Origin: an uncultured Lachnospiraceae bacterium
Lineage (GTDB): Bacteria > Bacillota > Clostridia > Lachnospirales > Lachnospiraceae
NCBI GenBank assembly: GCA_910585715.1
Contig: CAJUEX010000059.1
Coordinates: 1 to 18,206 of the forward strand
Length of the DNA stretch: 18,206 nucleotides
Direction of reading: 5' to 3'
In this document: positions 1 to 6,338 of the stretch, piece by piece
Numbering within the stretch: the first letter of the stretch is position 1
Layout of the letters: the number at the start of each line of letters is the position of its first letter
Notes under the pieces: model-generated
Told to the model about the DNA's origin: nothing
Database searches by the model: none
The model's input: the letters and a program-made list of their open reading frames with translations, nothing else
Translations under genes and position numbers: made by a program

Positions 1-51
1 AGCACTTGACTTTTAATCAAGTTGTCCGGGGTTCGAGTCCCCGGTGGCTCA
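1..51 (+). tRNA. tRNA-Lys(UUU), 5' truncated by window edge
   Basis: Only the 3' part of the tRNA is inside the window. The anticodon stem CTTGA/TCAAG (5-9 with 17-21) encloses the loop CTTTTAA, placing anticodon TTT at 12-14, which reads lysine codons. A five-base variable region follows, then a T arm (27-43) with stem CGGGG/CCCCG and loop TTCGAGT, the 3' acceptor strand GTGGCTC (44-50) and discriminator A51. CCA is not encoded, so it must be added after transcription. The D arm and 5' acceptor strand lie upstream of the window. Confidence 0.95.
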
Positions 52-53
52 TG

Positions 54-97
54 AAATGTCGTTTGTGTGGACATGATCCCACAGGTGGCATTTTTTT
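54..97 (+). terminator. Rho-independent terminator after tRNA-Lys
   Basis: The segment beginning AAATGTC can pair, with several G-U pairs and one bulge, with the segment ending GGTGGCATTT. Seven T residues (91-97) follow. Placed three bases after the tRNA, it most likely ends the tRNA transcript. Because many pairs are G-U, this is less certain than the other terminators in the window. Confidence 0.6.
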
Positions 98-109
98 GTT
101 GTGTGGAAG

Positions 110-171
110 CATGGCGGCATGGAACAGTGGGACATGAAATAATGTTACATGGAAGTGTATGCAGCATGAAA
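110..171. repeat. Degenerate ~15-bp repeat, CATGRAA units
   Basis: The heptamer CATGRAA starts at 118, 133, 148 and 165, a spacing of 15, 15 and 17 bases, with a weaker CATGGCG at 110. The bases between the heptamers differ, so this is either a worn tandem repeat or a set of regularly spaced binding sites. It lies in the otherwise gene-free stretch 98-270 upstream of the MATE gene. No convincing promoter hexamers were seen there. Confidence 0.45.
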
Positions 172-270
172 CAAAAGAAGTGAGACTTGCGTGGGAAATG
201 GCATACACGAATCCGCATTTAATGGAAACAGGGAAAGAAGAGTCAGGATAAAGAAAAGGATAAGGAATTT

Positions 271-1761
271 ATGAACAAAGAATATGTAAACAATACAGAA
301 GAAAAGAAGCAACGCAAAATAAATCAGGACAAAATGAATAATAACAATAATAACAGTGAAAGCAACGCAGCCGGCGAAAACAAAATGGGCATTATGCCCG
401 TAAACAGACTGCTTTTGTCCATGTCGCTGCCTATGATGATATCCATGCTGGTGCAGGCCGCCTATAATGTGGTGGACAGCATTTTCGTGGCAAAAGTCAG
501 TGAAAATGCTTTGACAGCTGTTTCCCTTGCGTTTCCAATCCAAAGTCTTTTGATTGCGGTAGGGGCAGGTACCGGTGTTGGTATGAATGCAGTGCTTTCC
601 AAAGCTTTGGGAGAGAAAAATGTGGATAAGGCCAATAAGACGGCTGTGAACGGAGTGTTTTTGGCGGTAATCGGTTATATTTTGTTTGTGCTGATAGGTA
701 TTCTGGCAGTAAAGCCCTTTTACAGCTTCCAGTTAGCGGGCGGAAAAATGACTGAGGCAGTCAGACAGGAAATCTACCACTATGGAGTGGATTATCTGAC
801 TATCTGTTGTGTCTGTTCCGTGGGCGTATTGGTGCAGATGACTTTTGAAAGACTTTTGCAGTCTACCGGAAAAACAATGCTGTCCATGTTCACTCAGTTA
901 GCAGGTGCGATTGTTAATATCCTGTTAGACCCCATTCTTATATTCGGTCTGCTGGGCTTCCCAAGAATGGAAGCGGCAGGCGCCGCCGTTGCAACTGTAG
1001 TGGGCCAGACAGTGGCTGCCGTCATGGGAATTGTGCTTCATATTCTATTTAACAAAGAAATCCACATTTCCCTTAAGGGCTTTAAGCCGGATTTTTCTAT
1101 TATAAGAAAAGTGTATTCTGTTGGGATTCCTTCTATTATCATGCAGGCAATCGGTTCTGTAATGGTATTTGGAATGAATAAGATTTTAATGGTATTTTCT
1201 TCCACTGCGGCAGCAGTCTTTGGCGTGTACTTTAAACTGCAGAGCTTTGTGTTCATGCCGGTATTCGGACTGAACAACGGCATGGTTCCCATTATTGCCT
1301 TCAATTACGGAGCCGGAAAAAGGGAACGTCTTGTAAAAACTATCAAGCTTAGCATTTTGTATGCAGTTGCCATTATGCTGGCAGGATTTGCGGTGTTGCA
1401 GATTTTCCCGGTGCCACTTCTTAAGCTGTTTGATGCTTCGGACAATATGCTGGATATAGGGGTGACTGCCCTTCGGACCATCAGCTATTCTTTTGTATTT
1501 GCAGGCTATTGTATCGTGGCGGGAAGCGTGTTTCAGGCTCTTGGAAATGGAATGTACAGCCTGCTCGTGTCGGTGCTTCGCCAGATGCTGGTGCTTTTGC
1601 CGGTGGCATATCTGTTTGGAAGATGGTTCGGGCTGGAGCAGGTTTGGCTTGCATTTCCCATTGCGGAGCTGATGTCCCTTGCCGCTTCCACGGTTTTTCT
1701 TGTGAGAATTTATAAAAAGGTAATCCGGCATATAGGAGCTGATGTACAAAAAGAACAGTAA
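271..1761 (+). CDS. MATE-family multidrug/toxin efflux transporter
   Basis: The 496-residue protein belongs to the multidrug and toxic compound extrusion family: integral inner-membrane antiporters that expel cationic drugs or metabolites using a Na+ or H+ gradient. The hydrophobic body begins near residue 46 and runs to about 485, consistent with 12 membrane helices. Family-like segments visible are AAYNVVDSIFV in the first helix, GAGTGVGMN near residue 105, and NYGAGKRERLV near the start of the second half. The substrate cannot be read from sequence. ATG at 271 is favoured because GGATAAGG precedes it at good spacing. This gives an unusual hydrophilic N-terminal tail of about 45 residues with a run of six Asn (residues 23-28). 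Later in-frame ATGs (334, 385) have no ribosome binding site. Family members are usually about 450 residues, and the tail accounts for the excess. Confidence 0.9.
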   Translation: MNKEYVNNTEEKKQRKINQDKMNNNNNNSESNAAGENKMGIMPVNRLLLSMSLPMMISMLVQAAYNVVDSIFVAKVSENALTAVSLAFPIQSLLIAVGAGTGVGMNAVLSKALGEKNVDKANKTAVNGVFLAVIGYILFVLIGILAVKPFYSFQLAGGKMTEAVRQEIYHYGVDYLTICCVCSVGVLVQMTFERLLQSTGKTMLSMFTQLAGAIVNILLDPILIFGLLGFPRMEAAGAAVATVVGQTVAAVMGIVLHILFNKEIHISLKGFKPDFSIIRKVYSVGIPSIIMQAIGSVMVFGMNKILMVFSSTAAAVFGVYFKLQSFVFMPVFGLNNGMVPIIAFNYGAGKRERLVKTIKLSILYAVAIMLAGFAVLQIFPVPLLKLFDASDNMLDIGVTALRTISYSFVFAGYCIVAGSVFQALGNGMYSLLVSVLRQMLVLLPVAYLFGRWFGLEQVWLAFPIAELMSLAASTVFLVRIYKKVIRHIGADVQKEQ

Positions 1762-1810
1762 CGTGCAAAAAAAGCAGTTAAAAAGCAGCGGTAACGTGCG
1801 GAAGTGGGAA

Positions 1811-1840
1811 TTGACGGGCAGGCTGGCTGATAAGTATACT
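1811..1840 (+). promoter_or_regulatory. Candidate sigma-A promoter before split gene
   Basis: TTGACG (1811-1816) and TATACT (1835-1840) are separated by 18 bases. The predicted transcript starts near 1847 and would have a leader of about 84 bases. The leader contains a possible hairpin GCTGAC (1864-1869) / GTCAGC (1882-1887). A tiny reading frame MEKWMRVF (1903-1929) stops one base before the ATG at 1931. No function is claimed for either. The surrounding gap 1762-1930 also carries three loose copies of AACGTGC. Confidence 0.5.
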
Positions 1841-1930
1841 ATAAGAAACAGAACGTGCAGAAGGCTGACTGGCGGATAACTGTCAGCTGCAGAAAGGGCC
1901 GGATGGAAAAATGGATGAGAGTTTTTTGAC

Positions 1931-2535
1931 ATGCTACTTCTCGTAATAGGTATGGTTGCGGGGCTTGCAGTGCTGTATGGAAGTATTTGGTTTTATGGGA
2001 AAAGGGCAAAAGGAGATTATAAGGAACTGCTGGCTACAGTTGTGGATTTTGAGTTTTATACGCTCCATAGAGAACGCTGCGGCTGGCTTTTTAGCAGGTT
2101 TTATCGCAAAGTATATCAATATACGGAAGATGGGGAATATAAAATTTATAAAGGAAAACTTCGTTCAATGCGTCATACTATCATTCCGGTTTTTCTTACG
2201 AAAGGAAAAAAGCATATTTATACCGGGATATGCTGACGGGTGAGCTGATAGAAAAACCGGACACGTTAAAAGTTCTGTACTGGGGTGGTATGCTTCTCGA
2301 GCCGGATTTAGCTATAAAACATGGAAAAAAGTGGTATGAGCTTTTTCAGAAGGGAAAGGCAAAGGTTGATGAATGCTATGGGTATGCGGATGTGTATCAG
2401 TGGGAAATGGTCTCTTATTATGAATACGAGAATATAAAAAATGAGAAAGAACTGTTTACTATTGAGCAGTGGAATGATGGAATTGAGTGCAGCGTTGGAA
2501 AATATGTGTCCCCTGACAAAATAACAGTAATGTAA
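1931..2535 (+). pseudogene. Small membrane-anchored protein of unknown function, split by -1 frameshift
   Basis: Two overlapping frames look like one gene of about 201 codons. The first (1931-2236) encodes a membrane anchor (residues 1-22, MLLLVIGMVAGLAVLYGSIW) and a soluble stretch containing YQYTEDGEYKIYKGK, a pattern like small surface proteins that follow a single helix with beta-rich repeats. The second starts without a plausible ribosome binding site at 2230. Reading backwards, its frame is open to 2152. Switching frame -1 at the heptamer A AAA AAG (2206-2212, zero frame AAA AAG) gives the smooth sequence TKGKKAYLYRDMLTGELIEKP. The same result would follow if one A had been lost from a run of seven. 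It could therefore be an inactivated gene, a programmed frameshift, or a base-calling error. I do not recognise the family. The start at 1931 has only a weak ribosome binding site (GATGAGAG). Confidence 0.6.
2206..2212 (+). other. In-frame A AAA AAG slippery heptamer
   Basis: The zero frame reads GGA AAA AAG CAT. After -1 slippage the next codon is GCA at 2212, which continues without a stop for 107 codons to 2535. A AAA AAG is the heptamer used by E. coli dnaX for -1 frameshifting. No strong downstream stem-loop was found, and the nearest Shine-Dalgarno-like AAAGG directly abuts the heptamer instead of lying about 10 bases upstream. Programmed shifting is therefore possible but unproven. Confidence 0.45.
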
Positions 2536-2543
2536 TGGTATAT

Positions 2544-2561
2544 AGGTAAATATTTTTACCT
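2544..2561 (+). repeat. 7-bp perfect inverted repeat at gene boundary
   Basis: AGGTAAA (2544-2550) and TTTACCT (2555-2561) flank a four-base loop TATT. It lies between the end of the split gene and the point where spermidine-synthase-like coding sequence becomes recognisable. It is not followed by a proper T tract. Confidence 0.5.
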
Positions 2562-3645
2562 TTGACTATATTGGCGGACTGGTGGGCTCTCTGGCATTCC
2601 CGCTGTTTCTCTTCCCAAAGCTTGGCTTTGTCACAACAGCCTTTTTGGTGGGGACCATCAATATTTGTGCGGCTCTGCTGATTTTGTTTAAGTATCACAA
2701 ATATATTAAGAACAGTAAAAGGGTTTCCTTCTTTGCAGGCATCGTATTCTGTATGCTGGTGTTTTTTCTTATTATGGGAGAAAAGCTTACTGTTTCCGTA
2801 GAAAAAGGACTGTACAGGGATGATGTGATTTATTCGGAGCAGACATTGTACCAGAAAATCATCATGACAAAGCATAAGGATGATTTGCGGCTGTTTCTGG
2901 ACGGCAACGTGCAGTTTTCTTCCAAGGATGAATACCGGTATCATGAGGCTCTTGTGCAGGTTCCCTTTCTGTATGCGGAAAATTCCAAAAGGGTGCTTAT
3001 TTTAGGAGGGGGGACGGGCTGGCAGCCAGGGAAGTGTTAAAGCATGACGGGGTGGAAGAAATCGTTTTAGTTGATATCGACCCGGGGATGACCGGACTGT
3101 GCAGCAGCGACCCGCAGATTACCGCTTTAAATGAGGATTCCCTCAATCATGAAAAAGTCAGGGTGCTCAATTAAGACGGCTATCGTTTCGTGGCGGAAAA
3201 TAAAGAACCCTTCGACATTATTATTGTGGACTTTCCGGACCCTAATAACGAATCCCTGAATAAATTGTATACTAATGTATTTTATAACTATGTAAAGGCA
3301 AATTTAGCCAAAGGGGGAGTGGCGGCAGTCCAGTCCACAAGCCCCTATTATGCATCCGATTCCTTCTGGTGCATTCATAAGACCATATCCACCCAGTTCG
3401 AGCATGTACTGCCATATCATGTGCAGGTGCCCGCATTTGGGGAATGGGGATTCAATCTTGCCTTTGAAGGGGAAAGAGAACGAAAGCCCCTGACCGTTGA
3501 GACGAAATTCCTTACAGAGGAAAATGTGGACAGCCTGTTTGTTTTTGGCAAGGATGAAATGGCAGCTCTGGAAAAGGTGGGAGTCAATGAAATGTTCAGG
3601 CCCAGACTGATTACATATTACAATGATGATGTGGAAAACTGGTAA
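2546..3645 (+). pseudogene. Decayed membrane-type spermidine synthase homologue
   Basis: The remnant resembles membrane-fused polyamine aminopropyltransferases, which transfer an aminopropyl group from decarboxylated S-adenosylmethionine. The first recognisable residues are FDYIGGLVGSLAFPLFLFP (from about 2561), a late membrane segment of such proteins, so the preceding membrane helices and the start codon are missing. Next come YSEQTLYQKII, LFLDGNVQFSSKDEYRYHE and the nucleotide-binding loop LILGGG. The frame then breaks in a six-G run (3008-3013); restoring one G gives GGGDGLAAREVLK. A nonsense codon TAA at 3172-3174 stands where relatives often have Glu (NEDGY). Beyond it the catalytic-type VDFPDP and the C-terminal domain continue intact to 3645. 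Three independent lesions make a pseudogene very likely. The GTG at 2582 could start a 152-residue fragment, but this would lack the catalytic half. Confidence 0.85.
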
Positions 3646-3695
3646 AGCTACGGGCTGAACTGCTGCTATAAAAATGATGAAAGAGGTTAATCTCA

Positions 3696-3724
3696 TTGAC
3701 AGCCTCTAAAAGATAAGTTATAAT
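3696..3724 (+). promoter_or_regulatory. Full-consensus sigma-A promoter for tRNA-Leu
   Basis: TTGACA (3696-3701), 17 bases, TATAAT (3719-3724) match the housekeeping consensus at all twelve positions with ideal spacing. Transcription should start near 3731, giving a leader of about 55 bases before the mature tRNA end. This strength fits a stable RNA gene. Confidence 0.92.
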
Positions 3725-3738
3725 TACAATGTTGTGTT

Positions 3739-3768
3739 TGGCAGCAGACCCTGCAAAGGCGGCTGCCA
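3739..3768 (+). other. Leader hairpin upstream of tRNA-Leu
   Basis: TGGCAGC (3739-3745) pairs perfectly with GCTGCCA (3762-3768) across a 16-base loop in the 5' leader of the tRNA precursor. It is followed by CCGCA (3771-3775), which is complementary to TGCGG at the tRNA 5' end (3785-3789). The element may influence processing by RNase P, but no function is demonstrated. Confidence 0.5.
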
Positions 3769-3785
3769 GACCGCAGGAAGCATTT

Positions 3786-3865
3786 GCGGGTGTGGCGGAA
3801 TTGGCAGACGCGCCAGATTTAGGTTCTGGTGGGCGACCGTGCAGGTTCAAGTCCTGTCACCCGCA
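3786..3865 (+). tRNA. tRNA-Leu(UAG)
   Basis: Acceptor strands GCGGGTG (3786-3792) and CACCCGC (3858-3864) pair fully, with discriminator A3865 and no encoded CCA. The anticodon stem CCAGA/TCTGG (3813-3817, 3825-3829) encloses loop TTTAGGT, with anticodon TAG at 3820-3822. An 11-base variable region (3830-3840) and a T arm (3841-3857, loop TTCAAGT) complete a class II leucine tRNA that reads CUN codons. Confidence 0.97.
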
Positions 3866-3880
3866 TTTATGGCGGAAAGA

Positions 3881-3931
3881 AATAAGGGTTCTTGAGATAC
3901 TTTCGGTATTTCAAAAAACCCTTATTTTTTT
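3881..3931 (+). terminator. Strong Rho-independent terminator after tRNA-Leu
   Basis: AATAAGGGTT (3881-3890) pairs with AACCCTTATT (3917-3926). The inner TTGA and ATAC pair with TCAA and GGTAT around a short TTTC loop, and a T tract follows. This is a long stable hairpin that should isolate the tRNA transcript from the isomerase gene. Confidence 0.92.
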
Positions 3932-3971
3932 ATTATCTTTGCGGTAGTAAATCAGAGGGCAATATGGTAAT

Positions 3972-3985
3972 ATACATATATGTAT
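3972..3985. promoter_or_regulatory. 14-bp perfect palindrome upstream of isomerase
   Basis: ATACATATATGTAT is a perfect palindrome 25 bases before the isomerase start codon. It could be an operator or simply AT-rich promoter DNA. No good -35/-10 pair could be fitted to it. Confidence 0.3.
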
Positions 3986-4010
3986 TTTATCAGGAAAGGG
4001 AGGGAGTTTC

Positions 4011-4694
4011 ATGAAGCGTTCAAAGATTAATGCGTGTATCAGGGAAATGGAAGAGCTTATCAGCAGACATGGGTTTCATCTGCCCCCTTTTTGTCATTTT
4101 ACACCAGAGGAATGGAAGGAAAAAAACAGTGAATATGATGAAATCAGGGACAATATGCTGGGATGGGATATTACCGATTACGGGCTGGGGGACTGGGACA
4201 AGGTGGGGTTTGCACTGGTTACCCTCAGAAACGGGAATCAAAATAATCCCAGCTACAAAAAAGTATATGCGGAAAAGCTTCTTATGCTGAAAGAAGGGCA
4301 GCATTCGCCCATGCATTTCCACTGGAATAAAAGCGAGGATATTATCAACCGGGGCGGCGGCACCCTGATTATTCATGTTTATAATGACAAAGGAGACGGA
4401 AGCTTTGACGATACAGATGTGCTGGTAAACAGTGACGGACGTTCTTATCTGGTGCCGGCAGGAACCGGTGTGGAATTAAATCCGGGAGAAAGCATTACCT
4501 TGTGGCCCCATCAGTACCATGATTTTGATGTGAAGCCGGGAACCGGAGACGTGCTTATCGGAGAGGTTTCCATGTGCAATGATGACAATACGGATAATCG
4601 GTTTTACGAGAAAATGGGCCGTTTTCCGTCTATAGAGGAGGACGAGCCGCCTTACAGGCTTTTGTGCAATGAATATCCAAAAGCCCCTAAATAG
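4011..4694 (+). CDS. D-lyxose/D-mannose isomerase-type cupin
   Basis: The 227-residue protein matches the D-lyxose ketol-isomerase family: cytoplasmic, metal-dependent cupin dimers that interconvert D-lyxose with D-xylulose and often D-mannose with D-fructose. The metal-binding signature is visible as MHFHWNKSEDIINRGGG (residues 101-117). His102, His104 and Glu109 are likely ligands, and the fourth is probably in WPHQYHDF (His167 or His170). Its length is typical of the family. The start is supported by an AGGGAGGG ribosome binding site 7-8 bases upstream. No clear promoter was seen in 3932-4010, although a 14-bp AT-only-flanked palindrome lies at 3972-3985. The chemoreceptor gene follows after 45 bases with no terminator, which suggests co-transcription. 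The exact sugar specificity cannot be read from sequence. Confidence 0.88.
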   Translation: MKRSKINACIREMEELISRHGFHLPPFCHFTPEEWKEKNSEYDEIRDNMLGWDITDYGLGDWDKVGFALVTLRNGNQNNPSYKKVYAEKLLMLKEGQHSPMHFHWNKSEDIINRGGGTLIIHVYNDKGDGSFDDTDVLVNSDGRSYLVPAGTGVELNPGESITLWPHQYHDFDVKPGTGDVLIGEVSMCNDDNTDNRFYEKMGRFPSIEEDEPPYRLLCNEYPKAPK

Positions 4695-4739
4695 GGCGGA
4701 AAAGGAAAATAAAAGAATGTAATCTGGAGGAAAAGGAAC

Positions 4740-6206
4740 ATGGCAATGAAAAAAAGCGCTTATGTGGAAATGGAACAAATACTGGAGCTTTTGGAAAAAA
4801 AGCTGAAAGGGGAAGGGAATGGAGATTATTCCGGGAAAATAAATCCTGAAAATGAGAAGCTGATTTTCAGGCTGGAAAGTCTTGTTGCCAATGAAATGAA
4901 AATGGCGGCTTCGGCTAAGGCGATTATGGATATTACAAGCGCTGTCAGCAGGTTTGATGTGGGGATGGGGCATATTTCCAGCCAATTGCTGGGATTTGCA
5001 AAAGACCTTGCGGTATTAAGCGAGTCTAATCTTGCTATCATAGAAGAAACAACAGCCAGCATGAACCAGGTAAACACTACTGTGGATAATACGGCAAGAA
5101 CTCTGTCGATTTTGACGGAAGATGCCAACAGACTGGTGGAAAAAAATGATGAGAGTAAAATATTGTTGGATGCGGTAAGCTCTTTAAAAGATCAGGTGCT
5201 GAAGGATACAAGCGTTATGGGAGATAAGATTGAACAGCTTGTGGTTCTTGCAAGTGAGGTGGAAAAGATTGTGAAAAGTGTGCAGGTCATTGCAAACCAG
5301 ACAAATCTCCTTGCCCTGAATGCTTCCATTGAGGCAGCAAGGGCCGGGGAACATGGCCGGGGATTTGCAGTGGTTGCCGACCAGGTACGTCAGCTGGCTG
5401 ATGATACAAAAAGGAATTTATTGGGAATGCAGGAATTTGTCCAAAATATTTCCGTTGCAGCAGAGGAAAGCAAGGAAAGCCTTTTGAGAACAAGCGCATC
5501 TAATAATGAGATGGGGGAAAAGATAGAAACTATTTCAGAGAGCATTACCGAAAATATTCAAAAGCTGGGAAGCATTGTAAGAGAGGTGGGAAATATTCAT
5601 ACTTCAATGGATTATATAAAAACTACCACAGATGATGTGAATTCCGCAATGGAATCTACCAGTCTGGATGCCCAGCGGCTTGCAGAAATGACATTGACTA
5701 TACGGGAGGAAGCGGAAGGCAGTGTTAAGTATGCAAAGGAAATTGCCCAGATAGACCAATTGTTATCAGAAGAAGTGACGAATATATACAAAGGGGTCTG
5801 CGGTGGCATCATGGCTCCTTCCAATGAGGAGATTATGGAAGTTATCCAAAAGGCGAAAAAGGCTCATGGTGAGTGGATGGAGACATTTAAGCGCATTGTA
5901 GAGGAAATGCGGATTTATCCGCTGCAGGGCGATGCTTCCAAATGCAGCTTTGGACACTTTTATTCTGTAATTAATATAGAACATCCAAGACTTAAGGATA
6001 AATGGAATCAGGTGGGAAGCCTTCATAATGCTTTTCATTCCATGGGAGATATGGTTCTTAAGGCTGTAAATGAAAAAAGGGAAGATAATGCCAGAAAACT
6101 GTATAAAGAAGCTTGTGAACTTTCCGAAAAGCTTTTGGGGGCATTGGCGGAAGCGGAGGACATCATTGCTGCCATGGACGGGAACGGTGAAAAAGTGTTT
6201 TCCTAG
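4740..6206 (+). CDS. Soluble methyl-accepting chemotaxis protein with C-terminal CZB domain
   Basis: This 488-residue chemoreceptor has no membrane segment or signal peptide, so it should sit in the cytoplasmic receptor array and signal to CheA/CheW. Residues about 90-345 form the helical signalling domain. The conserved hairpin tip is around 183-222 (NQTNLLALNASIEAARAGEH, then GRGFAVVADQVRQLADD). Residues about 372-480 match a chemoreceptor zinc-binding domain, with probable Zn ligands His376 (AHGEW), Cys402 (KCSFG), His429 and His433 (LHNAFH). Such domains are known to sense zinc and, in some receptors, oxidants such as hypochlorous acid through the zinc-cysteine site. The N-terminal 60 residues show no recognised sensor domain. 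The start is set by GGAGGAAAAGGA just upstream. The gene follows the sugar isomerase closely and is probably in the same transcript. Confidence 0.92.
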   Translation: MAMKKSAYVEMEQILELLEKKLKGEGNGDYSGKINPENEKLIFRLESLVANEMKMAASAKAIMDITSAVSRFDVGMGHISSQLLGFAKDLAVLSESNLAIIEETTASMNQVNTTVDNTARTLSILTEDANRLVEKNDESKILLDAVSSLKDQVLKDTSVMGDKIEQLVVLASEVEKIVKSVQVIANQTNLLALNASIEAARAGEHGRGFAVVADQVRQLADDTKRNLLGMQEFVQNISVAAEESKESLLRTSASNNEMGEKIETISESITENIQKLGSIVREVGNIHTSMDYIKTTTDDVNSAMESTSLDAQRLAEMTLTIREEAEGSVKYAKEIAQIDQLLSEEVTNIYKGVCGGIMAPSNEEIMEVIQKAKKAHGEWMETFKRIVEEMRIYPLQGDASKCSFGHFYSVINIEHPRLKDKWNQVGSLHNAFHSMGDMVLKAVNEKREDNARKLYKEACELSEKLLGALAEAEDIIAAMDGNGEKVFS

Positions 6207-6218
6207 AAATTTAAGTGC

Positions 6219-6247
6219 TTGTATTACTAAATATTATCTGCTATAAT
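6219..6247 (+). promoter_or_regulatory. Sigma-A promoter (extended -10) for phosphofructokinase
   Basis: TTGTAT (6219-6224), 17 bases, and a perfect TATAAT (6242-6247) preceded by TGC, giving an extended -10 element. The start of transcription is expected near 6254, leaving an 85-base leader. The promoter lies only 13 bases after the chemoreceptor stop codon, so the phosphofructokinase gene is likely transcribed on its own. Confidence 0.85.
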
Positions 6248-6268
6248 CGGATTGATGCGGGATATTCC

Positions 6269-6290
6269 ATGTTTTCCCATGGGAAAGCAT
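6269..6290. promoter_or_regulatory. 22-bp near-perfect palindrome in phosphofructokinase leader
   Basis: The core TTTCCCATGGGAAA (6273-6286) is perfect and flanked by ATG and CAT, so 10 of 11 half-site positions match. It begins about 15 bases downstream of the predicted transcription start, a position where a bound repressor would block elongation. No regulator is assigned. Confidence 0.5.
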
Positions 6291-6338
6291 AGGGTCCTGT
6301 AGGAAATGAAAAATAGAAATTCTAAAGGAGAGAACAGA

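Noticed and set aside
1186..1932. 248-codon minus-strand open frame opposite the MATE gene
   Set aside because: It is antisense to a clearly recognised transporter gene, has no family-like composition and no convincing ribosome binding site.
2544..2561. Inverted repeat as a terminator
   Set aside because: The stem is AT-rich and is followed only by TTG, not a T tract, so termination is doubtful.
2459..2944. 161-codon minus-strand open frame opposite the spermidine synthase remnant
   Set aside because: The + strand carries recognisable synthase sequence; the minus frame is low-complexity and unlike any family I know.
2582..3040. Separate 152-residue GTG-start membrane protein
   Set aside because: It is the front part of the spermidine synthase remnant; the sequence continues in the other frame after the G run with matching family segments.
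3729..3947. 72-codon + strand open frame containing AELADAPDLGSGG
   Set aside because: It is the translation of the tRNA-Leu gene and its leader and terminator; such frames are a well-known false protein call over leucine tRNAs.
4476..4985. 169-codon minus-strand open frame across the isomerase and chemoreceptor genes
   Set aside because: It spans the ends of two well-supported + strand genes and shows no domain.
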